A stretch of 64,000 nucleotides of DNA from Bacteroidales bacterium (GCA_016936975.1 JAFGWU010000096.1:1-64000); one strand, 5' to 3'; positions 53,217 through 62,894 are shown, numbered from the stretch's first letter. Notes: generated by a model from the sequence alone, not told the origin. Translations and numbers: made by a program.

Positions 53217-54235
53217 TGATAAGAAAGAGCATTGCCGTTTTAACATTTTTTGTAACTACCTTCATCGCCCTTACGGGACAGACACAGGACGATACCATAT
53301 TTAATTATTTTTCAGAGACACCGGTCACCATTGACGGATCGGCAACAGAGCCCTGCTGGGACCTTGCGGAATGGCATGCCGTGGACCAGGTCTGGATACC
53401 CTGGGGAACCCCCCTGGCTCCGGGAGATTTTGAGGGCCGGTTTAAGGTGGCATGGGACAGTTCGTTCCTTTATGTTCTGGTGGAAGTGGTTGACGATTCC
53501 CTATCAGATGATCATTCAAACCCACTTGATAATTGGTGGGAGGATGATTGCCTGGAAGTTTTCATTGATGAGGACCGCTCAAAAGGGGACCATGAACTGA
53601 CCTGCAATGCCTTTGCCTATCATATCAGCCTGTTTTATGATGTCATCGATCTGACTACGTTCTGGAACGGGATCAATTATAAGGACCATATTGAAGTGGT
53701 AATGGAACCCATCGGAGAAAATACCTACATGTGGGAGATGGCTATAAAAATCTATAACGAAACTTATAATCATTCTAATCCGGAGGCGAGCAGGGAGACC
53801 CTGTTCCCGGGTAAGGAGATGGGATTCGCCCTGGCCTATTGCGACAATGATGAAACCACCGGCAGGGAGAACTTCATCGGTTCGATGGTCATGACACAGG
53901 CGAACCATAATGAAATGTACCGGAATGCTGATTACTTCGGATTGATGAAGCTTTTCGCCAACGATCCCACGGGCCTGCCGGGCACTCTTCCCGGAAAGGA
54001 GATGGTTATCGGTGTGTACCCGGTCCCTGCCAGAGATCATCTGACACTATCGGTGGATCAGAATTGTACCGGAATCAAGGAGGTTACCATCAGGTCGCTC
54101 ACCGGAGCAATGATCAGGTCGGAATATTTCTATGACCATTCCCACCGGATGAGCATCGGGGATCTCACCCCGGGAGCATACATTCTCACCATCACTGCTC
54201 CGACAGGCATCTGTTCACAGGTGATCCTGAAGTAA
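53216..54235 (+). CDS. CBM9-like sugar-binding protein with T9SS tail
   Basis: The start codon at 53216 overlaps the DUF362 stop by one base. A signal peptide (MIRKSIAVLTFFVTTFIALT) is followed by a CBM9-like beta-sandwich with VTIDGSATEPCWDLAEW, FKVAWDSSFLYVLVEVVDDS and WEDDCLEVFIDEDRS, typical of carbohydrate-binding family 9 domains of xylanases and related envelope proteins. The C-terminus is a T9SS tail with IGVYPVPARDHLTL and LTPGAYILTI. The domain may bind a sugar or another cell-surface ligand. The coupling to the DUF362 gene suggests a joint role, still unknown. Confidence 0.85.
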   Translation: MIRKSIAVLTFFVTTFIALTGQTQDDTIFNYFSETPVTIDGSATEPCWDLAEWHAVDQVWIPWGTPLAPGDFEGRFKVAWDSSFLYVLVEVVDDSLSDDHSNPLDNWWEDDCLEVFIDEDRSKGDHELTCNAFAYHISLFYDVIDLTTFWNGINYKDHIEVVMEPIGENTYMWEMAIKIYNETYNHSNPEASRETLFPGKEMGFALAYCDNDETTGRENFIGSMVMTQANHNEMYRNADYFGLMKLFANDPTGLPGTLPGKEMVIGVYPVPARDHLTLSVDQNCTGIKEVTIRSLTGAMIRSEYFYDHSHRMSIGDLTPGAYILTITAPTGICSQVILK

Positions 54236-54371
54236 TCCTGATCAGGCACCCAATTTAATAACTTACCGGGAATCTAGTCGGCAGAAGCTAATAGTCAATC
54301 CCGATGTTCATAGGGATAATTCGATCAGGCAAGAGTGCGTTTCACTTCTATATTGCATGTCTCCTTTATGG

Positions 54372-54415
54372 CCAATAGCCATTCGCCCTGAGCTTTTACG
54401 ATGGAGGACCAATCC
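54372..54415. repeat. Dispersed extragenic palindrome, copy B (diverged)
   Basis: GCCAATAGCCATTCGCCCTG followed by AGCTTTTACGATGGAGGACCAATCCC. It shares the GCCATTCGC start, the AGCTT centre and the GGAGGACCAAT end with the other copies but has lost part of the left arm. It lies upstream of the pectinesterase gene. Confidence 0.45.
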
Positions 54416-54502
54416 CTCACCTTATTTTTATCAATAATTCCGAATGAAAATTTTAAAAATTATCTATTTTTCATCATTAAAACCAATTTATTAATCCGAA
54501 AT

Positions 54503-56350
54503 ATGAAAAGGATAGGGTATTGTTGGTCCAGTATTTTTTTACTGATGATAAATTCGTTCCCGATGAGCGGCCAGACCGGATTGGTCGATTATTTCGAAAG
54601 CGTGGCTGATATCGTGGTGGCGAAGGATGGTTCGGGGGATTACGTCACCATCATGGAAGCCGTTGCCGCTGTCCCCGATAACAGCAGTGAGCGTACGGTG
54701 ATGTTTATCCGCAACGGGACCTATTACGAGAAAATGCTGGTGCCTTCCACTAAAAGGAACCTGGTGATGGTCGGGGAGCATGTCGACAGCGTGATACTTA
54801 CCTACAGCGATTACGCCGACCTGGTGGGCGGGACGTTCAATACGGCATCGTTCCGCGTGGATGCGGATAACTTTTGGGCGATGAACCTGACGTTTGAGAA
54901 TACGGCCGGAAATGTCGGACAGGCGCTGGCCCTCTATACCGACGGGGACAAGCAGGTGTTCCTGCATTGCCGCCTGCTCGGGTGGCAGGACACCTTCTAT
55001 TCGGGCAGTCCCTACCGGAACTATTTCAAGGATTGTTTTATCGAAGGGGCAGTGGATTATATTTTCGGGGAGACAGTGGTCCTTTTCGATAGCTGTCAGA
55101 TCCAGATCGTCCGGACGGGTGCCTATGTAACCGCGGCCTCGACGAATGAAAATTATGCTTTCGGGTATGTTTTCAGAAATTGTAATGTCACAGGAGCTCC
55201 CGGAATAACGGGCAGTACCCTGGGGCGCCCATGGAAACCCTATGCGAGAACGGTGTTCATGAACTCCTACCTGCATAAGGTCATCCAGCCGACAGGCTGG
55301 ACAACCTGGGGTGGGAGAGAAAACACCTGCTATTACGCTGAATACAATAACAGTGGGCCGGGGTATGTGCCGGATCAACGGGTGAACTGGAGTCACATCC
55401 TCACCGACCAGGAAGCAGAAGCCTATACCATGGAAAACATCTTTTCAAAAAATACGGGTTCCTATATCACCGATGACTGGATGCCCGATGCGGACAGCGA
55501 CTCCCTCTACCGGGTTATAAAGGCCCATACCCTCTTTTTCATGGATTCGGCCAACTGCAACACGAACCTGCTCAGGGTGGAGTATGAGGGGGAGGGGACC
55601 CTCAATTTTGATCCCGGCAGAACCAGTTACGGAATCGAGCTCCCTCCGGGAACAACCGTTGTACCCCTGCTGAATGTGGTGGCGGAGGACCCGAGAGCCA
55701 CAGTGGAGATCGAATACCCGGAGTCCCTTCCCGGTGTGACCTACATTACGGTGACAGCCTATGATCAGAGCACTTACAGGCAGTACGACATTTACAATTC
55801 CATAGACGGGGCCTATCACAACGCCTGGCTCGACAGCCTGTACATCAAGAATAAGAGGGTTGAGGATTTTCAGCCCGACCGGTTTGAATATGATTTTGAA
55901 CTGCCCGCCGGGTCGAGTATCTATTTTGCGGTGGATGCCTACAAACAGGCACCCGATTCGAAGGTAAAGATTACCAAACCGGCCACTCTTCCGGGAACGA
56001 TGGTCATCACCGTTACCTCCTACAGCGGGGAGTATGTGAATGAATATGTCGTTAACCTCACCCTGGCTACCGGTTTGGCGGAGACAGAATTCCCTGCCGC
56101 AACGGAAGCCCGCTACGAGAATGGTCAGCTGATCTGCAGGATTCATTTGCCGGCGGACGAAAGGATCACCGTTGAAATTTACGACCTGAAGGGAAATATG
56201 GTTGCAAAGCGATATGCGTTACTGCCGGCCGGATTCAATACCACCAAGCTTCCGCTTCATCTTCCCGACGGGTACTATCTGTACCGGGCAGCCACAAAAC
56301 AGGGTCAGTCGAGCGGCCGGTTCTCCGTCATGGAGGAAAACAGATTGTAA
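54503..56350 (+). CDS. CE8 pectinesterase with T9SS tail
   Basis: The start at 54503 gives a signal peptide (MKRIGYCWSSIFLLMINSFPMSG); the in-frame ATG 54401 is unlikely. The catalytic beta-helix begins VVAKDGSGDYVTIMEAVAAVP and carries the CE8 landmarks ALALYTDGDKQVFLHCRLLGWQ, GWQDTFY, VDYIFGE (Asp nucleophile) and LGRPWKPYARTVFMNSYL with the substrate-binding Arg. Residues about 340-560 are Ig-like/beta domains, and the end (YENGQLICRIHLPADERITVEIYDLKGNM...) is a T9SS tail. It removes methyl esters from pectin, preparing it for the pectate lyase at 11885. It is followed directly by a gene remnant. Confidence 0.88.
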   Translation: MKRIGYCWSSIFLLMINSFPMSGQTGLVDYFESVADIVVAKDGSGDYVTIMEAVAAVPDNSSERTVMFIRNGTYYEKMLVPSTKRNLVMVGEHVDSVILTYSDYADLVGGTFNTASFRVDADNFWAMNLTFENTAGNVGQALALYTDGDKQVFLHCRLLGWQDTFYSGSPYRNYFKDCFIEGAVDYIFGETVVLFDSCQIQIVRTGAYVTAASTNENYAFGYVFRNCNVTGAPGITGSTLGRPWKPYARTVFMNSYLHKVIQPTGWTTWGGRENTCYYAEYNNSGPGYVPDQRVNWSHILTDQEAEAYTMENIFSKNTGSYITDDWMPDADSDSLYRVIKAHTLFFMDSANCNTNLLRVEYEGEGTLNFDPGRTSYGIELPPGTTVVPLLNVVAEDPRATVEIEYPESLPGVTYITVTAYDQSTYRQYDIYNSIDGAYHNAWLDSLYIKNKRVEDFQPDRFEYDFELPAGSSIYFAVDAYKQAPDSKVKITKPATLPGTMVITVTSYSGEYVNEYVVNLTLATGLAETEFPAATEARYENGQLICRIHLPADERITVEIYDLKGNMVAKRYALLPAGFNTTKLPLHLPDGYYLYRAATKQGQSSGRFSVMEENRL

Positions 56351-56795
56351 TGCGGCTTACAGGGCCGATTACTCCGGGAACGGGTACTACCGGCAGGGCG
56401 ACAGTGTGACCGTCACAGCGATCCCTGATCCGGGTTACCTGTTCGTGAACTGGACCCTCAACGGCGCCGTGGTCAGTACCGACAGCATTTATACCTTCGT
56501 GATGGATACAGTCAATGTGGATCTCGTGGCGCATCTGGAAGAGATCACAGCCATCAGTGAAAGTGACACCGAAGGGATCCGGGTGGTCTATGAGTCGGCA
56601 ACCGGCCAACTTTATTTGGATACCCCGTTAACGGTCTCCGAGGCCAGCCTGTTTGACCTGAACGGGAAACATATCCTATCGGAAACCGGGGGAAAAGAAT
56701 CGTTTACACTGAACATGAACGGATTGAAGAAAGGAGTTTACATTGTCAGGCTGACAACCCGAGAAGGATTTATTATTAGAAAATTATTGATCTGA
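56346..56795 (+). pseudogene. 3' remnant of a T9SS cargo gene (InlB-like repeat plus sorting domain)
   Basis: In another frame right after the pectinesterase stop, the sequence encodes AADYSGNGYYRQGDSVTVTA-like residues (YSGNGYYRQGDSVTVTAIPD, PGYLFVNWTLNG), an InlB B-repeat-type domain, then a T9SS tail with LFDLNGKHILSETGG and KKGVYIVRLTT, ending at 56795. No start codon or signal peptide is available in this frame. The region is therefore the 3' end of a second cargo gene whose 5' part was lost, perhaps by deletion fusing it to the pectinesterase gene end. Confidence 0.65.
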
Positions 56796-56830
56796 CAGCA
56801 AGCAGCAGCCCTTTTTTAGTCTTCACCCCC

Positions 56831-56925
56831 ATCGCCCAATCGCTTTTATCCTCCGTAGCTTTAGCGAAGGAGGACCAACCACCTTCACCCTCCGAAGATA
56901 CGGAAGAGCGAAGGAGGAGCCTTTC
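56831..56925. repeat. Dispersed extragenic palindrome, copy C (double)
   Basis: ATCGCCCAATCGCTTTTATC, CTCCGTAGCTTTAGCGAAGG, AGGACCAACCACC, then a second, partial copy CCTCCGAAGATACGGAAGAG CGAAGGAGGAG. Arms CCTCC and GGAGG are complementary. It lies between the cargo remnant and the Dam gene. Confidence 0.55.
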
Positions 56926-56963
56926 CATTAATCACCAAAAAATCACTATTAATCTTTAAAATA

Positions 56964-56993
56964 TTTGCTTTTATCAACTATTTGCTATATTTA
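56964..56993 (+). promoter_or_regulatory. Probable promoter of the Dam-type methylase gene
   Basis: A -33 TTTG (56964-56967) and a -7 TATATTTA (56986-56993, last base differs from consensus) are 18 bases apart, 26 bases before the start codon at 57020. Confidence 0.45.
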
Positions 56994-57019
56994 TGAACAC
57001 TTTATAAACAGATCTACCC

Positions 57020-57946
57020 ATGCAGGATGTCGGATTGCTTCCCGAAAGTGCCATATCCGGTTTACGCGCGAAGCCTTTTCTGAAGTGGGCCGGCGGCAAA
57101 ACCCAACTCATTCCGGAGATATCAAAATCCATTGAAGCAGTTGTTGGCCGCTGGGACTCATTCACCTATATCGAACCGTTTGTGGGGAGCGGCGCCGTTC
57201 TCTTCTGGTTTCTTAAAAAATACAGGAACGCGGGACGGGTGATAATAAATGATATCAACCGGGACCTGATGATTGCCTACCGCATCATCAAGGATAATCC
57301 TTTTGAACTGATCGGCATGCTCCGGACCATTGAACGCTCCTATCTCTCCATTGTTGCAGAGGAGGGCAGACGGGAATTTTACCTATCCGTGCGCTCGCGT
57401 TTCAATGGTAAAAACCTGGATGAGATTGAGAATACAGCACTGCTTATTTTTCTGAACAGGACCTGTTACAACGGTTTGTTCAGAGTCAACAGCAAAGGGA
57501 CCTTCAATGTGCCGTTCGGAAGGTATAATAACCCCCGGATCTGCGATGAAGCGACCATCCTGGCCGACAGCCGGCTGCTGCAGAGGACGGAGATAATGAG
57601 CGGGGATTTTGAAGTTACGCTTCCCTATGCAGACGGTAAAACCCTTTTCTATTTTGATCCGCCTTACAAACCTGTCAGGATGACTTCCTCCTTCAGCTCA
57701 TATAACCGGAATGCATTCGGAGACAAAGAGCATATCCGTCTGCGGAATTTCTGCAATACCGTCAATGCCCTGGGTTACAAATTTGTTCTGAGTAATTCGG
57801 ATGTGAAGAATTTCGATATCTCCAACGAATTCTTCGACAGCATCTATGCGGCATTCAACATCAACCGCGTTCTGGCGAAACGGATGATAAATTCCGATCC
57901 TTCGGGCAGGGGAGAGATCTTCGAGCTGATCATTGATAATCACTAA
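57020..57946 (+). CDS. dam: Dam-type DNA adenine-N6 methyltransferase (D12 class)
   Basis: The 308-residue protein has the S-adenosylmethionine-binding FLKWAGGKTQL (residues 20-30), EPFVGSGAV, NDINRDLMIAYR, and the catalytic DPPY (213-216) in YFDPPYKP, with RTCYNGLFRVNSKGTFNVPFG in the target-recognition region. This is the D12 class of adenine methyltransferases that includes Dam and DpnM, which usually methylate GATC. The neighbours are not restriction genes, so it looks like a solitary methylase used for gene regulation, repair or protection. It is monocistronic and convergent with the 1318-residue T9SS protein gene. Confidence 0.9.
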   Translation: MQDVGLLPESAISGLRAKPFLKWAGGKTQLIPEISKSIEAVVGRWDSFTYIEPFVGSGAVLFWFLKKYRNAGRVIINDINRDLMIAYRIIKDNPFELIGMLRTIERSYLSIVAEEGRREFYLSVRSRFNGKNLDEIENTALLIFLNRTCYNGLFRVNSKGTFNVPFGRYNNPRICDEATILADSRLLQRTEIMSGDFEVTLPYADGKTLFYFDPPYKPVRMTSSFSSYNRNAFGDKEHIRLRNFCNTVNALGYKFVLSNSDVKNFDISNEFFDSIYAAFNINRVLAKRMINSDPSGRGEIFELIIDNH

Positions 57947-57967
57947 CCAGCTCTCCGACTTTCCAAC

Positions 57968-60900
57968 TCAATCCCTTGAGAGCACCACTTTTTCCACCAG
58001 CGTGCCCTCACTCCCCCCGATCTTAATGATCCACAATCCCTTTTGAAGTCCGGATACATCCAGCATATTGACGCCTTCCTCCAGTCTTCCTTCCATCATC
58101 TTCCGGCCCGAAGTGCTGAAAATCCGGTAGGTGAGATCCGGAGCCGGAGCTTCAATATAAAGATGATCCCCGGCGGGTTGGGGGTAAATGGAGATCCGTT
58201 TTGCACGGGACCCGTGGGTGCCGGTGGTGAGGTTCGTTTCGATATCGAAATCTGCCGGTGGTTCTTCTATGTGTCCAAGGCTGTCGCTGGCAATGGAGAA
58301 AAACTTATAGTTGTTCGTTCCGGGTACAGCCTGAAAATGCATGAGATTATCCGTGCTGTTGCCGATTGGATGCCAGGCATCGTCGTTAATTGAAACAAAG
58401 ACGGTCATGAGTTCGAGCCCTGCACCATCATCATCTCCAACGACCTGCAGTTCTACGATTCCCGAGTTTTCATCAAATGTATAGGAACTGACTTCGCTGA
58501 CGGGTTTATTGTCGTCGATGGTATTGCTCCAGGTGTTGGTTGTGATCGGCTGGTTGAAATCGAACACGATGGTGGCCCTGTTGCTGAAGCACTCCTCATT
58601 CTGAAGGTCCCTGAGCCCTATTGTGAAAGTGACGCTTCCCTCTCCTTCAGGAGCATTAACATTGGGGGGCAGGATCCCCAGTGCAGGATCCTCGTTTGGA
58701 AACAGGGTTTCCGGTTCCAGGGAGGTCAGGTAGACGGAGAGGATCCCTGAAACGGTATCCAGTCTGGCAACCGCCCTGCCGACCAGGTTCCTGTTCGGAC
58801 GATAATCGATATCGATCCCAATCTCCGACTGTCCGTTGGGGAAGTGGTAAATGCTGTCGCCTATCGTAATGGCATTGAAGCTGAATCGCTTCATATCGAA
58901 TACGTTTTTATCGAGTGTATCGGTGACCCATATCTCCTGTGCGGGGGCACTGGCCGTGTCCTTGTTTTCAAAGAATATGGTATAGGTGGCTGCGTTGCTC
59001 TTCGCGATATAATTTTTATCGCCATAACCCGAAGGCCCGTTGATTTCATTCGGATCGTAGGAATAGACACCCCGAATCCTTCGTCGCTGGAGGGATTGTT
59101 TTCCGAACTTCTCCCGGCACTCCTTGTCGGCCAGGTAAACGGCATCGTTCAGGAAGGTAACGGTGGAAGTGACGGCAATGGCCAGTTCATAAATTTTGCC
59201 TATACCTGTCACATCCCCGATGCAGGAAAGGAACAGGGAGGTCATAGCCTTGGTAAAGTCGCCCCACGAACGTCTTTTGGTGAAGCTTTCCATTCTCATC
59301 TGCCGGATCGTGTAAAATTCCTTGCCGATGGAATAAATACAGCTGGATCCGGGGAGGAGGAAGTTGAGGTAGGTGGCTCCCAGGTCGAGCGCGGCCCTCA
59401 CCTTGGCATCATACAGGCATTTGGCAAACTGGGACTCCGGGTCGGAGAAGGTGGATTTCAGCATGCCGTTTTCCATCAGCGGCTCGGTGTTCCAGACATT
59501 GATCCGGATATTGGAGGTGGTTTTAACCTTCATGGTCAGGGACCCGGAGAATCCGGCGGGGATCCTCGGGATATAATAGGCAAATACCCTCGTGCGGTTC
59601 GGCTCGTCCCAGATGGAGTCAAGGTCGAAATAGTCCGGAAGGGAGTCGAGCTTCGGTTCCTGCTGATTGTCCACGGCAAAGTCACCATACAACAACTCCA
59701 GGTCGGGAAACATCACCTCATTGTGTTCCGGATCAGAGATGGTGATAAATACCGGTACGATCTCTGCATCCAGGTTGCCGGAATTACCGAATTCAATAGT
59801 GTAGGTCGACCAGCGGTTCAGGAGGGCGACCGTTCGTCCCGAGAGATGCACCCAGGGTTTCGCCTCACCGCCCGCTTCAATTTCGAAAGCATCTTCCCGG
59901 ATGATATCCTCCCTGCCCGGGGTTGTCACCACCAGGTCATAAATGCCCGGCTCTGTCCCGTTAAGGTCGAATACCGCTTCAACCGCATCGATGGTATTAC
60001 GGACCGACAGGGGAATGAGAACTGTGTTCCCGCCGTCCGACAGGGTGACCGTTGTTTCCTCGCTCATACCACCCCCCAGAAGGGTGAGGGTCACCTGTCC
60101 GTTGTTTCCTCCTTTTCGCGGGCTGAATTCTCTGAGGCCATAAATAACCACCGTATCAGAAATATTCCTGGTGCCGGCCTCATTGGTTGCTGACAGGGTT
60201 ACAATGAAATCACCCGGTTCAGTATAGAGATGGGAGGGATTGCCCTGATTGCTGGCTGTTCCATCCCCAAACTCCCAGTGATAGGTCTCTGCACCTTCGG
60301 AGAGATTGGTGAACTTCACCTCGTTGCGGTTGTAATGAAATGTGAAACGGGGGATGGGCATAGGAATGAATCCGAGCCCGAACATGTATTTTCCTGCCCC
60401 GCCGAAACCCAGCGATGTCCGACGCCAGAGTACGATGTAATAGGTACCGGCTGTCAGGTTTCGTTCAATCCGCGGACCCGAATTGTCGCTGTAACGATTG
60501 ACACTGGTTACGACCTGGCGATTCTCATCATAAAGGTATAACTGGTAGCTCAGCCCCAGGTATGTGGTATCGTGGATCATCAGTTTCCCATCCTTTTCAA
60601 GATTCAGAACATAACAATCGAAGTTGTCGATACGGAGACTGTCCTGGTGTCCGAGGTTGCCCTCAATAACGGAGTGGATCGCCACCGGCGACGCAAGGTG
60701 GATGGAGTCGTTATATTCCGGGTCGGCAGGGACGGGTTGATGGTCAATCACGAAGTTATACTCCCCGGTGCCTGAAAATCCGATGGACCAGTGCCTCCAG
60801 AAAAGCAGGTAATAGGGTCCCGGCTCAAGGTGATTCAGGGCCTCTTTTCCCGAACCATCAGAGTATCGGAATCCCCTTCCGCCCAGGTCATGCCCTTCAA

Positions 60901-61924
60901 TATCGTAAAAATAGACTTCATATCCCAGTTTGTTGGAGGAGGTGTCGAAAACAGTCACCTTTCCGGGTTCAGAAAGGGTGAACCGGTAATAGTCGTAATC
61001 GTCTGTTTCAGTTGAATCCTGGTGGCCGAGGTTGCCATAGTACCTCTCTTCCGGAGTGATCGGGGCGGCGGTTTCCCGGGTGTCGTTCGGTTCGGGATCC
61101 TCCCTTACGGATGTGTAATTCACCTGGAAGGAGTACCCTCCGTCCCCGCTGAATCCTACCGACCAGCGTCGCCAGAAGAGAATGTAATAGGTTCCCGCGG
61201 TCAGGCTGGCCGCCGCATTCACTCCTGAGTTGTCGGAATACCGGTGCCCCGATCCGCCGAGATCATCCCCCTGGTGATCGTAAATATGCACCTGGTAGCC
61301 GAGTGTGTTGCTGGTCGTGTCGTACACAATGATCCTGCCCGCCTGATCAAGCGTCAGTTTATAATAGTCGTAGTCGTCCGTAATGGTCTGATCCTTATGC
61401 CCCAGGTTGCCGGTATACCGCACCCCGGTTTGAATGGTACCGGCTTCCTCAAAACTATTGTTCGGCTCCGTGTCCATGGGGACTTCCTCATACTGAAAAC
61501 TGAAAAAATAATCGCCATCGCCGCCGAACCCAACGGACCAGTCTCTCCAGAACCTTACGTACCAGGTTCCGGGAAGAAGGCTGAGGGATGGCGTTATCCC
61601 CGAATTATCCGAGTAAGTTCTTCCGCTCACCATCAGATCCCCTTCGACATCATAGATGTTTATTTTATAGGAGAGGGTACCCGACGTCGTATCGATAACC
61701 GACAGCCTCATGGCCCTGTCAATTTCCAGCCGGTACCAGTCGCTGTCATCACCGGTTCCCAGGTGCCCGGTATACGTTTCCGAAAGAAGGGCCGCGTTGG
61801 CTTCTTCCAGCGTGTTATTCGGTTCTGATTCAGCAATGCCCTGTGCGCAAAGGGAAATAAAGGAACCGGTCACTAAAAAAATTGCACATGCATAAAGGAA
61901 AAGCAGTTGATGTTTTGGAGTCAT
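57968..61924 (-). CDS. Large T9SS cargo protein with pre-peptidase, PKD and DUF11-like domains
   Basis: After a signal peptide (MTPKHQLLFLYACAIFLVTG) come four pre-peptidase C-terminal-like beta-sandwiches of about 125 residues, each with E/DPEPNNS-type starts (ESEPNNTLEEA, DTEPNNSFEEA, DPEPNDTRETA, DPEYNDSIHLA) and a YYxLFWRxWSxGFxGxGxY core. Next are a PKD domain (HWEFGDGTASN), IPT-like and CARDB-like regions, a helical insert (about 880-960), a conserved SYDPNEINGPSGYG region often seen in large Bacteroidota adhesins, and a T9SS tail (IYPQPAGDHLYI). It is probably a surface adhesin or structural protein. It is not a protease: no catalytic domain was seen. Confidence 0.82.
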   Translation of the reverse strand: MTPKHQLLFLYACAIFLVTGSFISLCAQGIAESEPNNTLEEANAALLSETYTGHLGTGDDSDWYRLEIDRAMRLSVIDTTSGTLSYKINIYDVEGDLMVSGRTYSDNSGITPSLSLLPGTWYVRFWRDWSVGFGGDGDYFFSFQYEEVPMDTEPNNSFEEAGTIQTGVRYTGNLGHKDQTITDDYDYYKLTLDQAGRIIVYDTTSNTLGYQVHIYDHQGDDLGGSGHRYSDNSGVNAAASLTAGTYYILFWRRWSVGFSGDGGYSFQVNYTSVREDPEPNDTRETAAPITPEERYYGNLGHQDSTETDDYDYYRFTLSEPGKVTVFDTSSNKLGYEVYFYDIEGHDLGGRGFRYSDGSGKEALNHLEPGPYYLLFWRHWSIGFSGTGEYNFVIDHQPVPADPEYNDSIHLASPVAIHSVIEGNLGHQDSLRIDNFDCYVLNLEKDGKLMIHDTTYLGLSYQLYLYDENRQVVTSVNRYSDNSGPRIERNLTAGTYYIVLWRRTSLGFGGAGKYMFGLGFIPMPIPRFTFHYNRNEVKFTNLSEGAETYHWEFGDGTASNQGNPSHLYTEPGDFIVTLSATNEAGTRNISDTVVIYGLREFSPRKGGNNGQVTLTLLGGGMSEETTVTLSDGGNTVLIPLSVRNTIDAVEAVFDLNGTEPGIYDLVVTTPGREDIIREDAFEIEAGGEAKPWVHLSGRTVALLNRWSTYTIEFGNSGNLDAEIVPVFITISDPEHNEVMFPDLELLYGDFAVDNQQEPKLDSLPDYFDLDSIWDEPNRTRVFAYYIPRIPAGFSGSLTMKVKTTSNIRINVWNTEPLMENGMLKSTFSDPESQFAKCLYDAKVRAALDLGATYLNFLLPGSSCIYSIGKEFYTIRQMRMESFTKRRSWGDFTKAMTSLFLSCIGDVTGIGKIYELAIAVTSTVTFLNDAVYLADKECREKFGKQSLQRRRIRGVYSYDPNEINGPSGYGDKNYIAKSNAATYTIFFENKDTASAPAQEIWVTDTLDKNVFDMKRFSFNAITIGDSIYHFPNGQSEIGIDIDYRPNRNLVGRAVARLDTVSGILSVYLTSLEPETLFPNEDPALGILPPNVNAPEGEGSVTFTIGLRDLQNEECFSNRATIVFDFNQPITTNTWSNTIDDNKPVSEVSSYTFDENSGIVELQVVGDDDGAGLELMTVFVSINDDAWHPIGNSTDNLMHFQAVPGTNNYKFFSIASDSLGHIEEPPADFDIETNLTTGTHGSRAKRISIYPQPAGDHLYIEAPAPDLTYRIFSTSGRKMMEGRLEEGVNMLDVSGLQKGLWIIKIGGSEGTLVEKVVLSRD

Positions 61925-62084
61925 TTTATAGCAGGGATTTGGGAGAATGAATAAGGATTCGTTTCATGGATAAGGAAAATATACCTTCTTGTCCTGAATG
62001 TTTTTATCGGAGTTCAATATATAAAAAAACAGGATTTGGTAATGCTTGTTTTAAGAATGCTTTACAGCAGGAGAGTCCTGCAAT

Positions 62085-62185
62085 TCATTCCCCCTTCGCT
62101 TTCATCCTCCGACCGTGTATGCCGGAGCTTCAGCGAAGGTATAAGTTCCGAGTGATTCGGGACGAAGGAGGACCAATCGCCAATA
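62085..62185. repeat. Dispersed extragenic palindrome, copy D
   Basis: CCTTCGCTTTCATCCTCCG, ACCGTGTATGCCGGAGCTTC, AGCGAAGG, then a 30-base insertion and ACGAAGGAGGACCAATCGCC. CCTTCGCT and AGCGAAGG are perfect inverted arms. It lies at the 3' side of the UPF0316 gene. Confidence 0.55.
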
Positions 62186-62749
62186 TCACCTCCCCCTCAT
62201 CCGCGCCCAGATGTTCCTTTTCGGTGAGGAGAGGAATTCCGGATCACGCACGAAACGCATGTCTTCAATGGTATAGAATGCCTGCGGATTATATTTCTTA
62301 ACGAGTTCAATGGCTTCCTTCATGGTTTTGCGCTTCAGGATCAAAAACAGGATGCCCACTTTTCCGTCACGTCCCTCACCGTTCACGTAGGTAACGGTAT
62401 ATCCCTTTTCCCGGGCTGTAGTGACAAGTTCCTCGGCACCGCTTCGGGTGATGACGCGGAGGAGTTCATAACCCATGGCAATCTTCTCTTCAATCACCAT
62501 CCCCACATAGGTGCCCGTGCCGAATCCGGCGGCATAGGCCACGTAGGTAATCCAGTTGTCAAGGTTCTCCATGATACGGGTGATGGTGATGATCCAGATC
62601 AGGACCTGGAAAAAGCCCACATAAGGAGCAAGTCTCCTGTAACCTTTGGATACCATAATGACCCTGATGGTATCGAGGGAAACATCGATAATACGGGCCA
62701 GGAAAATCAGCACAGGCAGAATGATGTAATCAAAATAAACCGAATCCAT
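62186..62749 (-). CDS. UPF0316/DUF2179 membrane protein
   Basis: The 187-residue protein has three membrane helices (about 5-25, 42-62, 68-90) with ARIIDVSLDTIRVIMVSKGY and FGTGTYVGMVIEEKIAMGY, then a cytoplasmic DUF2179-type domain (about 95-170) with LRVITRSGAEELVTTAREKG and KRKTMKEAIELVKKYNP AFYTIEDMRFV-like sequence. This is the UPF0316 family; function unknown, possibly nucleotide- or ion-related sensing by analogy with DUF2179 of YitT proteins. It is preceded by the terminator of the upstream gene. Confidence 0.88.
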   Translation of the reverse strand: MDSVYFDYIILPVLIFLARIIDVSLDTIRVIMVSKGYRRLAPYVGFFQVLIWIITITRIMENLDNWITYVAYAAGFGTGTYVGMVIEEKIAMGYELLRVITRSGAEELVTTAREKGYTVTYVNGEGRDGKVGILFLILKRKTMKEAIELVKKYNPQAFYTIEDMRFVRDPEFLSSPKRNIWARMRGR

Positions 62750-62852
62750 GAAATAATTATCTTTTTTATGGTTTTAAATCCGGATGCAAAAGTACATAAT
62801 TCGATGAGATTTATCTGCAAAAAACCGAACCCGGATTAAGAAGTATTAAAAA

Positions 62853-62894
62853 TAAAAAAGGGATCAATCAATCCGCATGGAACTGATCAATCCC
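62853..62894 (-). terminator. Rho-independent terminator of the coiled-coil lipoprotein gene
   Basis: On the - strand, GGGATTGATCA and TGATTGATCCC form an imperfect 11-base stem (two mismatches) followed by TTTTTT. It lies 53 bases after the lipoprotein stop at 62947. Confidence 0.7.

Noticed and set aside
58844-60193. 449-codon open frame opposite the large T9SS gene
   Set aside because: It mirrors the codon pattern of the 1318-residue protein; no signal peptide, no domain. The same applies to open frames at 48313-49119, 9674-10357, 52230-52865, 54539-55396 and 17223-18170.
57968-61924. Large T9SS protein as a protease
   Set aside because: The pre-peptidase-like domains are found next to peptidases in other proteins, but no catalytic domain is present here.
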